Shown one piece after another: positions 1 through 6,955 of a stretch of DNA of 16,169 nucleotides. The position numbers were made by a program, and so were the translations under genes. A model generated the notes under the pieces. That model was not told the origin of the DNA, did not search any database, and was given only the letters and a program-made list of their open reading frames with translations. The stretch's first letter is position 1. Each line of letters starts with the position of its first letter. The stretch comes from Enterobacterales bacterium (lineage in GTDB: Bacteria; Pseudomonadota; Gammaproteobacteria; Enterobacterales; Succinivibrionaceae). The stretch lies in the NCBI GenBank assembly GCA_900768635.1, contig CAAGDP010000041.1, positions 1 to 16,169 of the forward strand, in the 5' to 3' direction.

Positions 1-20
1 ATGATGTAACGCCACTTTAG
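1..20 (+). CDS. tnpB: Probable C-terminal end of TnpB (partial, cut by window edge)
   Basis: Only the last five codons, reading DVTPL and then TAG at 18-20, lie inside the window. The assignment rests almost wholly on what follows: a structured tail and a subterminal hairpin typical of the right end of IS200/IS605-family elements, where tnpB ends just inside the right end and is transcribed towards it. A short C-terminus with a V-T-P-like motif is compatible with TnpB but too short to prove it. TnpB is the RNA-guided nuclease ancestor of Cas12. Confidence 0.35.
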
Positions 21-116
21 ATAGCAATATCTATCGGGGTTAAAGGTCGGAGGCGTAAGCCGTTATTACGACTGGGCAGTTACAAGCCCACTACCTTTAG
101 GTGGTGGGTAGTTGAC
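20..116 (+). ncRNA. Probable omegaRNA (reRNA) scaffold at right end of IS605-type element
   Basis: The stretch after the presumed tnpB stop is rich in foldable elements: GATAG (20-24) pairs with CTATC (31-35), a GGC-GTAA-GCC tetraloop stem lies near 52-62, and a 9-bp hairpin lies at 87-108. In this family the omegaRNA overlaps the 3' end of tnpB and runs through the right end, with its guide read from the flanking DNA just beyond the terminus. The terminus is placed at about 116, after GTTGAC, so the guide would begin at about 117. The 5' limit of the RNA is unknown and probably lies inside tnpB, outside the window. The element type is inferred from the end structure. Confidence 0.5.
87..108 (+). 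repeat. Subterminal hairpin of IS200/IS605-type right end
   Basis: CCCACTACC pairs with GGTGGTGGG across a TTTA loop; one of the nine pairs is a T-G wobble. It is identical in sequence and orientation to the hairpin at 16078-16099. In IS200/IS605 elements TnpA binds such hairpins on the top strand, and a short guide 5' of the hairpin pairs with the cleavage site. Here CAA at 83-85, just 5' of the foot, can pair with TTG of TTGAC at 112-116. That supports TTGAC as the right-end cleavage site. Confidence 0.7.
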
Positions 117-440
117 TTGAATGCTATCTCTTTCCTATCAACTAAAATTTAGATTGAACCAAATTTTTCTGTCAGTTCAAAGGATTATACAGACAGGTAA
201 AATGCATAAAAATCAGATCAACTGATCTGATATTAAGCATCCTGACCTCCGGTCACCGGCAAGAGGAGATTTATCTCAAAAATAAGCGGGAATCCTAACC
301 GCAGCCTGTATCCATACCATCTTACCTATCCGTAGTAATGCCTGCAGATCCTTAATCTTTAATAAAATCCGAATTTGTCGTAAAATTACTGATACTTACG
401 ACAGTGATTCAGACTTTCCGCAAATCCTACCTGCAGGATA
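117..440. other. Leader region upstream of leuB without a recognisable gene
   Basis: This spacer between the IS end and the leu operon holds no convincing ORF. It contains a 9-bp inverted repeat at 212-231, a short CCGG-TCA-CCGG repeat near 249-259, and an 8-bp stem at 376-403 (TGTCGTAA paired with TTACGACA). No leucine-rich leader peptide with a ribosome binding site could be found, and no promoter stands out. The IS terminus supplies TTGACT at 112-117, but there is only a weak -10 candidate downstream of it. Confidence 0.4.
212..231. repeat. Perfect 9-bp inverted repeat (possible operator)
   Basis: ATCAGATCA is followed, after AC, by its exact reverse complement TGATCTGAT. There is no T-run behind it, so it is not an intrinsic terminator. 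Its near-perfect dyad symmetry upstream of the leu operon fits a protein-binding operator, although no known consensus is claimed. A related TGATCTGA string recurs at about 497-505, just upstream of leuB. Confidence 0.35.
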
Positions 441-446
441 ATATGC

Positions 447-490
447 GCGGAATTTTTTTATATCAAAACCCAAATTCCGCTGTTTATTTT
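447..490 (+). terminator. Intrinsic terminator in leu leader (possible attenuator)
   Basis: GCGGAATTT (447-455) pairs perfectly with AAATTCCGC (472-480), and a T-rich tract follows at 481-493. The hairpin lies about 70 bases before leuB in the same direction, so it would stop leu transcription if formed. TTCCGC at 416-421 can pair with GCGGAA at 447-452 and so compete with the terminator stem, giving the mutually exclusive folding seen in attenuators. Alternatively it is the terminator of whatever lies upstream. No leader peptide was identified. Confidence 0.5.
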
Positions 491-558
491 TTTCATCTGA
501 TCTGAAAAGTCTGTTTCCTTACTTAAATATAAATTTACCACAGCAACTAGGAGAATGT

Positions 559-1659
559 ATGGCTGGTAGCTATAAAATCGCCGTATTACCCGGCGACGGA
601 ATCGGTCCTGAAGTAATGCGTGAGGCAATTAAGGTTCTGGAAGTCATTGGAGAAAAGTTCAATATTACCTTTAATTTTTCAACCAAGGATGTTGGTGGAG
701 CCGCCATTGACAGTCAGGGTTGTCCTCTTCCTGCAGATACTCTTAAAACCTGTGAAGAAAGCGATGCAATTCTTTTCGGCTCTGTGGGTGGTCCAAAGTG
801 GGATCATCTTCCTGCCAAGGATCGTCCGGAAAGAGGAGCTCTTCTGCCCCTGCGCTCTCACTTTAAACTTTTCTGCAACCTGCGCCCTGCCCAGATCCAT
901 GCCGGCCTGAATGCTCTTTCTCCTTTGAGATCTGATATTTCAGAAAAGGGATTTGATATGGTGGTTGTCCGGGAACTGACCGGAGGCATTTATTTCGGTG
1001 AACCTAAAGGCCGGGAAGGATCCGGCAAAGACGAAAAGGCTTATGACACTGAAATCTATCATCGCTATGAAATCGAAAGAATAGCCAGAATTGCCTTTGA
1101 ATCTGCCATGTTACGCAGCAAAAAGGTTACCTCCATCGACAAGGCTAATGTATTACAGAGTTCTATTCTGTGGCGTGAAGTCGTAGCAGAAGTTGCGAAA
1201 AATTATCCGGAAGTTACTCTGGAAAATCTTTATATTGACAATGCCACCATGCAGCTTGTTAAAAATCCTTCCCAGTTTGATATTCTGCTATGCTCCAATA
1301 TTTTCGGTGATATTCTTTCTGATGAATGCGCCATGATCACCGGATCTATGGGCATGCTTCCATCTGCCAGCCTTAACGAGCAGGGATTTGGACTTTATGA
1401 GCCTGCCGGCGGTTCTGCTCCGGACATTGCCGGTAAGAACATCGCCAATCCGATTGCCCAAATCCTGTCGGCAGCTCTTATGTTGCGCTATTCCTTCAAG
1501 GAGGAGGATGCAGCCAGAGCAATTGAAAGTGCAGTTTCCAAAGCTTTGGCTGACGGATATCTCACAGGTGATCTGATCTCCGGCAGAGAAACTTCTCATC
1601 CGGTTCAGAGTACCAGCCAGATGGGCAACGTGATTATACGCAATATTAAGGAGTCCTGA
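559..1659 (+). CDS. leuB: 3-isopropylmalate dehydrogenase
   Basis: LeuB oxidises (2R,3S)-3-isopropylmalate with NAD+ and decarboxylates it to 2-oxoisocaproate, the third step of leucine synthesis, as a cytoplasmic homodimer. At 366 aa it has the usual full length. Visible family signatures are GDGIGPEV near residues 12-19, VVVRELTGGIYFGEP in the substrate-binding region, the metal-ligand stretch DILSDE from about residue 251, and GGSAPDIAGKNIANP in the NAD-binding region. AGGAG sits 5 bases before the ATG. It is the first gene of leuBCD, with only two bases between its stop and leuC. leuA, usually in front in gammaproteobacteria, is absent: an IS end lies about 440 bases upstream. Expression is probably controlled by the terminator-like leader at 416-490. 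Confidence 0.97.
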   Translation: MAGSYKIAVLPGDGIGPEVMREAIKVLEVIGEKFNITFNFSTKDVGGAAIDSQGCPLPADTLKTCEESDAILFGSVGGPKWDHLPAKDRPERGALLPLRSHFKLFCNLRPAQIHAGLNALSPLRSDISEKGFDMVVVRELTGGIYFGEPKGREGSGKDEKAYDTEIYHRYEIERIARIAFESAMLRSKKVTSIDKANVLQSSILWREVVAEVAKNYPEVTLENLYIDNATMQLVKNPSQFDILLCSNIFGDILSDECAMITGSMGMLPSASLNEQGFGLYEPAGGSAPDIAGKNIANPIAQILSAALMLRYSFKEEDAARAIESAVSKALADGYLTGDLISGRETSHPVQSTSQMGNVIIRNIKES

Positions 1660-1661
1660 TT

Positions 1662-3068
1662 ATGGGCAAAACTCTTTACCAGAAACTTTATGATTCCCAT
1701 GTAGTGCTGGAAGCACCGGGAGAACTGCCAATTATTTATATTGATCGTCATCTTATGCATGAGGTAACCAGTCCTCAGGCTTTTGACGGGCTGCGTCAGA
1801 ACCATCGTACGGTACGCCACCCGGAACGTACCTGGGCAACTATGGATCACAACGTATCCACCAAATCCAGCTCTATTGATGATTGTGGAGAACTTGGTCA
1901 GATCCAGATGAAAACCCTTCTGAAGAACTGTGATGAATTCAAGGTTCCGCTGTTTGGTCTGGGCAGTAACCATCAAGGTATTATTCATGTAATTGGACCG
2001 GAAATCGGAGCTACCATCCCCGGAGTTACCCTGGTATGCGGTGATTCCCATACAGCTACTCACGGTGCCTTCGGTGCACTGGCTTTTGGGGTGGGAACTT
2101 CTGAAGTGGAACATGTTCTTGCTACCCAGACTATCAAACAGGCCCGCCTGAAAAATATGAAGGTGGAGATTAATGGCAAACTGCAGAAAGGTGTTTATCC
2201 AAAGGATGTGATCCTGGCTATCGCCAATAAACTGGGAACAGCCGGCGGAACCGGTTGTGCCATTGAATTCTGCGGTGAGGTTTTCCGGGATATGACTATG
2301 GAAGGCCGGATGACCGTATGTAATATGGCCATAGAAGTAGGTGCCAAGGTTGGTTTAATAGCTCCCGATGAAACTACTTTCAATTATGTAAAAGGTCGCA
2401 CCTATGCACCTCAGGGTAAAGACTGGGATGAAGCTCTGGCTTACTGGAAAACTCTTTATTCTGACAGTGACGCTGCCTGGGATCAGGTAGTAACTCTGGA
2501 TGGCGGCAGTATTGAACCTCAGGTTACCTGGGGAACCAACCCCGGTCAGGGCGGCTCAGTGAATCAGCCCGTCCCTGCCCCGTCAGACTTTCAGGATGAA
2601 ATTGCAAAACTGTCCGGTGAAAAAGCTCTGGCCTACCAGAATCTCCAGCCCCATGGAAATCTTAAGGATGTAATGGTAGATGAAGTATTTATCGGTTCCT
2701 GCACCAACGGTCGTTTGGAAGACTTTGTGGCGGCTGCCGAAGTACTGAAAGGTCGTCATATTGCAGCGAATATTAAGCGGGCCATGGCCGTACCGGGCTC
2801 ACAAGAAGTTAAAGCCCAGGCTGAAAAACTGGGGCTTGATAAAATTTTTATTGATGCCGGTTTTGAATGGCGGTTCCCGGGTTGTTCCATGTGTCTTGCC
2901 ATGAATGATGACAAACTTCCGGCGGGACACCGCTGTGCCTCAACCTCCAACCGTAACTTTGAAGGACGTCAGGGACGGGGATCCAGAACCCATCTGGTAA
3001 GCCCGGCTATGGCAGCGGCGGCTGCGGTTTTCGGCCACTTTGTTGATGTGAGAGAAGTAATCAAGTAG
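1662..3068 (+). CDS. leuC: 3-isopropylmalate dehydratase large subunit
   Basis: LeuC pairs with LeuD to form isopropylmalate isomerase, which converts 2-isopropylmalate to 3-isopropylmalate through a [4Fe-4S] cluster. The 468-aa protein matches the bacterial aconitase-superfamily large subunit in length. It shows CGDSHTATHGAFGALAFG from residue 126 and the three cluster cysteines, C347 in GSCTNG and C408/C411 in PGCSMC. All three are intact, so an active enzyme is expected. The ATG follows the leuB stop by two bases, with AAGGAG of the leuB end acting as ribosome binding site, so translation is probably coupled. leuD begins nine bases after its stop. A long antisense ORF over its 5' half is a coding shadow. 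Confidence 0.97.
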   Translation: MGKTLYQKLYDSHVVLEAPGELPIIYIDRHLMHEVTSPQAFDGLRQNHRTVRHPERTWATMDHNVSTKSSSIDDCGELGQIQMKTLLKNCDEFKVPLFGLGSNHQGIIHVIGPEIGATIPGVTLVCGDSHTATHGAFGALAFGVGTSEVEHVLATQTIKQARLKNMKVEINGKLQKGVYPKDVILAIANKLGTAGGTGCAIEFCGEVFRDMTMEGRMTVCNMAIEVGAKVGLIAPDETTFNYVKGRTYAPQGKDWDEALAYWKTLYSDSDAAWDQVVTLDGGSIEPQVTWGTNPGQGGSVNQPVPAPSDFQDEIAKLSGEKALAYQNLQPHGNLKDVMVDEVFIGSCTNGRLEDFVAAAEVLKGRHIAANIKRAMAVPGSQEVKAQAEKLGLDKIFIDAGFEWRFPGCSMCLAMNDDKLPAGHRCASTSNRNFEGRQGRGSRTHLVSPAMAAAAAVFGHFVDVREVIK

Positions 3069-3077
3069 GAGAGAATT

Positions 3078-3677
3078 ATGCAGGAATTTAAACAACATAC
3101 CGGAATTGCAGTTCCTCTTAATGCAGCAAATGTGGATACAGATCAGATTATTCCCAAGCAGTTTTTAAAAGCGGTTTCCAAAATCGGCTTTGGCAAACAT
3201 GCTTTTAACGACTGGCGCTATCTAGATGAAGAAGGTACCAAGGAAAATCCTGATTTTGTTCTTAACTATCCTCGCTACCGGGGTGCTACCATCCTGTTGG
3301 CCAGAGAAAACTTTGGTAATGGTTCCAGCAGAGAACATGCTCCTTGGGCATTGGCTGACTATGGTTTCCGTGCGATTATTGCCCCAAGTTTTGCAGATAT
3401 TTTCTACAACAACTCTCTGAATAACGGTCTGCTGTTAGTTAAACTCACTCCTGAAGAAGTTGATGAACTGTTTAAAACAGTAGAGGCTAATGAAGGTCAG
3501 ACTGTTACTGTTGATCTGGAAAAGATGGAAGTTCGCTGTGAAAACCTGTGCTTTAAATTTGATTTAGATCCTTTCCGCCGTTACTGCATTATGAACGGAT
3601 TGGATAATATCGGTCTTACATTACAGCATGAGGATAAGATCAAAGATTACGAAAGCAAAAAATTCAGCTGGTTGTAA
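3078..3677 (+). CDS. leuD: 3-isopropylmalate dehydratase small subunit
   Basis: LeuD supplies the swivelling domain that completes the active site of the LeuCD isomerase. At 199 aa it has the normal proteobacterial length. Recognisable stretches are VDTDQIIPKQFLK near the N-terminus and FGNGSSREHAPWALADYG in the middle, which holds the conserved substrate-binding serine and arginine motif of the family. A ribosome binding site (AGGAGAG) lies between the leuC stop and this ATG. It is the last gene of the operon: a strong terminator begins about 25 bases after the stop. Confidence 0.97.
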   Translation: MQEFKQHTGIAVPLNAANVDTDQIIPKQFLKAVSKIGFGKHAFNDWRYLDEEGTKENPDFVLNYPRYRGATILLARENFGNGSSREHAPWALADYGFRAIIAPSFADIFYNNSLNNGLLLVKLTPEEVDELFKTVEANEGQTVTVDLEKMEVRCENLCFKFDLDPFRRYCIMNGLDNIGLTLQHEDKIKDYESKKFSWL

Positions 3678-3694
3678 ATCACCGGATCCTAGAT

Positions 3695-3740
3695 AAAAAA
3701 ATGGATGAAATCTGATAACAGAGTTCATCCGTTTTTTTTT
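3695..3740 (+). terminator. Intrinsic terminator of the leuBCD operon
   Basis: GGATGAA (3703-3709) pairs with TTCATCC (3724-3730), followed by a run of nine T at 3732-3740. An A-run at 3695-3701 in front extends the stem against the T-run and could let it work in both directions. Confidence 0.9.
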
Positions 3741-3830
3741 ACTTTTCCTAAAAAAATCGGGTCTGTACGAAAAATTGTGGGATCTATGATATCTTAATAG
3801 GAAGATCGGTATGAAAAATGGGTCTTTGTG

Positions 3831-3836
3831 TATAAT
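3831..3836 (+). promoter_or_regulatory. Candidate -10 box in spacer
   Basis: A perfect TATAAT lies about 35 bases before the small ORF start at 3872. No convincing -35 hexamer stands 16-18 bases upstream, so this is a weak call. Confidence 0.25.
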
Positions 3837-3871
3837 GGAATTAACCCAAAACCTTAAACACAATACCTAAT

Positions 3872-4044
3872 ATGAATACTACATACAACCAGACAAATGA
3901 TCAAGCCCAAGAGTATATTCCTGTTAATTATAGATCCTAATTTGCGACACAGATCCTGTAACCATTGAGCAGTCAATGCATGTCATTGAAACTGATCTTT
4001 TATCTGAACTTTGTCCGAAAATTCTAAAAACGTTCAACTGTTAG
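3872..4044 (+). pseudogene. Unrecognised frame-broken ORF remnant
   Basis: An ATG at 3872 opens a 22-codon frame that ends at TAA 3938-3940. In another frame, from about 3934, an uninterrupted stretch of some 35 codons continues to TAG at 4042-4044; its residues include DPVTIEQSMHVIETDLLSEL. Joined by one small indel near 3940 the two parts would give a protein-like product of about 57 residues. No ribosome binding site precedes the ATG and no family was recognised. It may be the eroded N-terminal part of a mobile-element or nuclease gene, or chance open frames. Confidence 0.3.
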
Positions 4045-4050
4045 ATCAGT

Positions 4051-4056
4051 TATAAT
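4051..4056 (+). promoter_or_regulatory. Candidate -10 box for the AAA/PD-(D/E)XK gene
   Basis: A perfect TATAAT ends 23 bases before the ATG at 4080, and AGGAG follows at 4068-4072. This would give a very short 5' untranslated leader. The -35 region is A-rich (around 4028-4033) and does not match the consensus, so the promoter is plausible but unproven. Confidence 0.35.
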
Positions 4057-4079
4057 ACAGGAATGATAGGAGATTTAAG

Positions 4080-5708
4080 ATGAAAACCATAAGCAATTCA
4101 GGCTCGTTCAAAAACTTTTATGAGAATGACAGGATTTATATAGATAAAACTGAGACTATCTATAATCTTTTAAAGACCCAAGATAAGGTTTTCATCTCCC
4201 GTCCACGCAGATTTGGTAAATCCCTAACTTTAGATACCATAGGTACACTCTTTGAAAAGGGTGTTGAACCATACTTTAAAGATACTTGGATTTATAACAA
4301 ATGGACTGAATCTACACTTCCTGTATTACGTTTTGATTATCTTAAATTCTCTGTAACAGATATAAACGAATTTAAGAGCCAGTTTGTATTATGTGTAAGC
4401 AACTTTGCAAAAAAACATGGTGTAACAGGATATCTTGAGAATAATGACCCTGGCACTTCACTTAACAGCTTACTAGAAAGTCTAAGTGATGAAGATAGAA
4501 GAATTGTAATTCTAATTGATGAATATGACTGTCAGCTTACAGCCAACATCAATAATCCTGAGCTTTATGAAAAGTTCCGTGAGATTATAAGAAGACTTTA
4601 TGCCATCATTAAAGTTAATTCTAGAGCAATCAGATTTCTCGCAGTAACTGGTGTTACAAGACTAAAAGACACCACCATCTTTTCAGTTGGTTCTGATATA
4701 GATGATATTTCAAATGATAATGCCTACAGCCAGCTTATTGGTTTTACAAGAGATGAGATAAAGAAGTTCTACATAGATTATCTGAAACTTGCAGCATCAT
4801 ATGAGAATAAGGTATCTGTAGATAATGTAACTAATACTCAGATAGAAGATATGCTGGATAAGCTGGCCTACAATTATGATGGCTACTGTTTTGATGAGAA
4901 TGGAATAAAAAAGGTATTCTCAACCTGGTCTGTTAACAAGTTCTTTCAAGGAATAGAGAAGAACGGTTATGTTCAGTTTGGAGAATACTGGTATGGTAAT
5001 GGCGGCATACCATCAATCCTTGCAAACTATTTAAAGTCTCATGAACTGAATGCTACAGATTATCTTGATAAAAACAAGGTAGTCACTGTACCAATTGAAC
5101 TATACTCTAATCCTACGTCATTACTTGACATAGACCAGAACGTTCTCATGTGTCAGACAGGATATCTGACCTTACGCTCATCCTTAACGGATGATGTTTT
5201 TGATGTTGATTTAGGTATACCAAACTTTGAAGTAAAAAAAGCTCTTGCGAAGCTTTTGAAATCCAAGTTTTTTAACACTTCTGTCAACGTGCTTGCAAGA
5301 GATGCAAAAGAACTGTTCAATAATGGCAGTGCTGATGACATCATCGAAAGGTTCAATTGTGTCTTAAACAGCATTACCTATGATAACTATCCAGTTATAA
5401 ATGAGTCAGCCCTGGTAAATTATCTGAATATATTTTTAACTGCTGTAGGAATAAATACTGTTATAGAAACTCACTCATCCAAAGGAAGAGCAGACCTTAG
5501 CTTAGAACTTAGAGATAAAAGGATCATCTTTGAATTCAAATACGCAGAAAATGAATCTGACGCCAAGGCAAAACTTAATGAAGCTATAGAGCAGATTAAG
5601 ACACGTGATTATGGCAACATTCTGCCTCAAAAAGAGCTTATAAGAATTGCAGCTGTATTTAATGCCTCACCTACTGTCAGAGCTATTACAGAGTTCAGCT
5701 GTTTGTAA
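4080..5708 (+). CDS. AAA-ATPase-like / PD-(D/E)XK (DUF1703) family protein
   Basis: The 542-aa protein has the two-domain plan of the AAA-ATPase_like plus PDDEXK_9/DUF1703 family. The N-terminal half carries a modified Walker A at residues 41-48 (RPRRFGKS) and a Walker B at 142-150 (IVILIDEYD). The C-terminal end carries a PD-(D/E)XK nuclease core: D472 in GRADLSL, and E485 and K487 in IFEFKY, followed by a helix with QIKTRDY. All these residues are present, so the protein may be an intact ATP-dependent nuclease. The family is common, often in many copies, in gut and rumen anaerobes; its role is not settled, with defence or mobile-element functions suspected. AGGAG sits seven bases before the ATG. 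The gene stands alone, converges on the minus-strand operon and is AT-richer than the leu genes, suggesting acquisition. Confidence 0.88.
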   Translation: MKTISNSGSFKNFYENDRIYIDKTETIYNLLKTQDKVFISRPRRFGKSLTLDTIGTLFEKGVEPYFKDTWIYNKWTESTLPVLRFDYLKFSVTDINEFKSQFVLCVSNFAKKHGVTGYLENNDPGTSLNSLLESLSDEDRRIVILIDEYDCQLTANINNPELYEKFREIIRRLYAIIKVNSRAIRFLAVTGVTRLKDTTIFSVGSDIDDISNDNAYSQLIGFTRDEIKKFYIDYLKLAASYENKVSVDNVTNTQIEDMLDKLAYNYDGYCFDENGIKKVFSTWSVNKFFQGIEKNGYVQFGEYWYGNGGIPSILANYLKSHELNATDYLDKNKVVTVPIELYSNPTSLLDIDQNVLMCQTGYLTLRSSLTDDVFDVDLGIPNFEVKKALAKLLKSKFFNTSVNVLARDAKELFNNGSADDIIERFNCVLNSITYDNYPVINESALVNYLNIFLTAVGINTVIETHSSKGRADLSLELRDKRIIFEFKYAENESDAKAKLNEAIEQIKTRDYGNILPQKELIRIAAVFNASPTVRAITEFSCL

Positions 5709-5827
5709 ATACATTAAGTTAAAGTTGAATCTGTCACTCATTCACTCATTTTACCGCTGAATTTTCTGTTTTTCTGGAGCAATCAATTCTTAATATTGGA
5801 GCAATAAATCACTTATTATCCCGGCAA
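5709..5827. other. Convergent intergenic spacer, no clear terminator
   Basis: This AT-rich spacer separates the 3' ends of two convergent transcription units. It contains a tandem CACTCATT-like repeat near 5735-5750 and a direct repeat TGGAGCAAT at 5775-5783 and 5797-5805. No hairpin with a T-run was found on either strand. Confidence 0.4.
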
Positions 5828-6523
5828 TTAACCCAGATTTATTTTTTCACCATCGATATCTACCCTGTTCTGGGCGGTTAACTGAATAGCCTGAGAATGA
5901 GATGAGAGGCAACCATCAATATTCTGGGAAAGACTACCCAAATGACTGGTACAACTACCTGATACCTTTTCCCGTGACTGCTCTGCTATAAAAGATTTAA
6001 TTCTAACCCGCTCTTCAGATATTTCACTTTCATCAATCTTCCGTTCGCTGTGAAATTCAGCGGTTCTTGCAGTCTGAAGAAGCATATCCGACTGCTGTTC
6101 CAGATTTACCGCCTTTAAAACAAGTTGTCCGGCCAGTAGTGATAATTCTCCTGAAGACAAGAGAGAGACGCGATGAGGCAATACCACCGTTCGTGACTCA
6201 ATTTCCGCAGATCCTTCCAAAATATCAGTAATATAACATTTTTTGTTATCTGAAATATGGCAGGATACCACATCTCCTGGGGAAGGTTTAAGAAGAAGGG
6301 AAAATGTGGCCTTAGCCCTGACAGTAACCGAATTATAAAGGATTTGGTAAGTCCCCGGTTCACACTCTCCGGTGACAATACCGGTAAAAGCAGTTATATT
6401 CTCTGGTAAAACCTCTGATTGTCGTACTGCAGGTACCCCATCCATCTGCATATCTGGATCTTTTCCCATTTGCACTAAAGACTTTTCCAGAACCTTACTC
6501 TTCATAACTACATTCTCTTTCAT
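5828..6523 (-). CDS. DUF3540 family T6SS-associated protein
   Basis: This 231-aa protein resembles the DUF3540 family, found beside DUF2169, DUF4150 and pentapeptide genes in T6SS effector loci. Residues about 44-105 look like a small beta barrel (a VTVRAKATFSLLLKPSPGDVV stretch, then CHISDNKKCYITDIL), as in the OB-fold of VgrG/gp5. Residues about 108-145 alternate short beta strands with Ser/Gly, and 145-205 look helical. The fold statement is inference. It is the last gene of the operon, 11 bases after the DUF4150 stop. The ATG at 6523 lacks a clear ribosome binding site. The ATG six codons later, at 6505, has AAGAGA at better spacing and may be the real start, giving 225 aa. It is probably a structural or adaptor part of the spike assembly. 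Confidence 0.8.
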   Translation of the reverse strand: MKENVVMKSKVLEKSLVQMGKDPDMQMDGVPAVRQSEVLPENITAFTGIVTGECEPGTYQILYNSVTVRAKATFSLLLKPSPGDVVSCHISDNKKCYITDILEGSAEIESRTVVLPHRVSLLSSGELSLLAGQLVLKAVNLEQQSDMLLQTARTAEFHSERKIDESEISEERVRIKSFIAEQSREKVSGSCTSHLGSLSQNIDGCLSSHSQAIQLTAQNRVDIDGEKINLG

Positions 6524-6534
6524 TTTTGCACATA

Positions 6535-6945
6535 CTAACTGACATTCAGGAATGACTGAGAAGGAACTGTAACCTGCCCCATAGTATTGCAGGTGCTAGG
6601 GCCGTTATGCCCGGTCTGACAAGTCATAAATACTGCCGGCTGGCCATGGAAAGATACTTTCTGACTGGAAGTCTTAAAAGTACATTCCCCCATATTTTTA
6701 TTAGAAACAATACCTCCAGCCACTCCCGGTTCATCACCATTACTCATGGTGATTTTGGATTTAGCAGTAAGTACAGGAGCTCCTAATACTGTAACCTGTT
6801 TATCCACAGTACCGGAATCCGCCATTGCCAGCTGTGCCATATTAGGATACGGCATAGGTTGCGGACCTGCCGGAGTAGGAGTTTTGCAGGTATCAGTTGG
6901 ACCTGTAGTCATAGCCATCCCGGCCATAGATGTACATGCAAACAT
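6535..6945 (-). CDS. DUF4150 (PAAR-like) T6SS spike-tip protein
   Basis: The 136-aa protein matches the DUF4150/Tox-PAAR-like family: TPAGPQPMPYPNMAQ at residues 24-38, SNGDEPG at 68-74, and a C-terminal part containing HGQPAVFMTCQTGHNG. PAAR-type proteins cap the VgrG spike of the T6SS and can carry effectors; this one is a bare PAAR-like domain with no toxin extension. Cysteines at positions 4, 20 and 88 and a late Cys/His pair could bind metal, which is inferred. The start at 6945 is chosen because AAGGAG lies at the right distance and because family members begin with MFA. An upstream in-frame ATG at 7053 would overlap the preceding gene by about 100 bases and is rejected. It lies between the pentapeptide and DUF3540 genes. 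Confidence 0.9.
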   Translation of the reverse strand: MFACTSMAGMAMTTGPTDTCKTPTPAGPQPMPYPNMAQLAMADSGTVDKQVTVLGAPVLTAKSKITMSNGDEPGVAGGIVSNKNMGECTFKTSSQKVSFHGQPAVFMTCQTGHNGPSTCNTMGQVTVPSQSFLNVS

Positions 6946-6955
6946 AATAATCTCC

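Noticed and set aside
112..141. IS-borne outward promoter for leuBCD (TTGACT with TATCAA)
   Set aside because: The -10 matches at only four of six positions and the -35 lies in the IS cleavage site; evidence is too weak to list as a promoter.
443..505. 20-codon ORF across the leader terminator as a leu leader peptide
   Set aside because: It lies inside the terminator hairpin rather than before it and is not leucine-rich.
1605..2114. 169-aa ORF antisense to leuC
   Set aside because: It is fully covered by well-conserved leuB/leuC coding sequence on the other strand, has no recognisable protein features, and fits a codon-bias shadow.
5775..5805. TGGAGCAAT direct repeat as a CRISPR or attachment site
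   Set aside because: There are only two 9-base copies, with no array, no associated gene and no element boundary.
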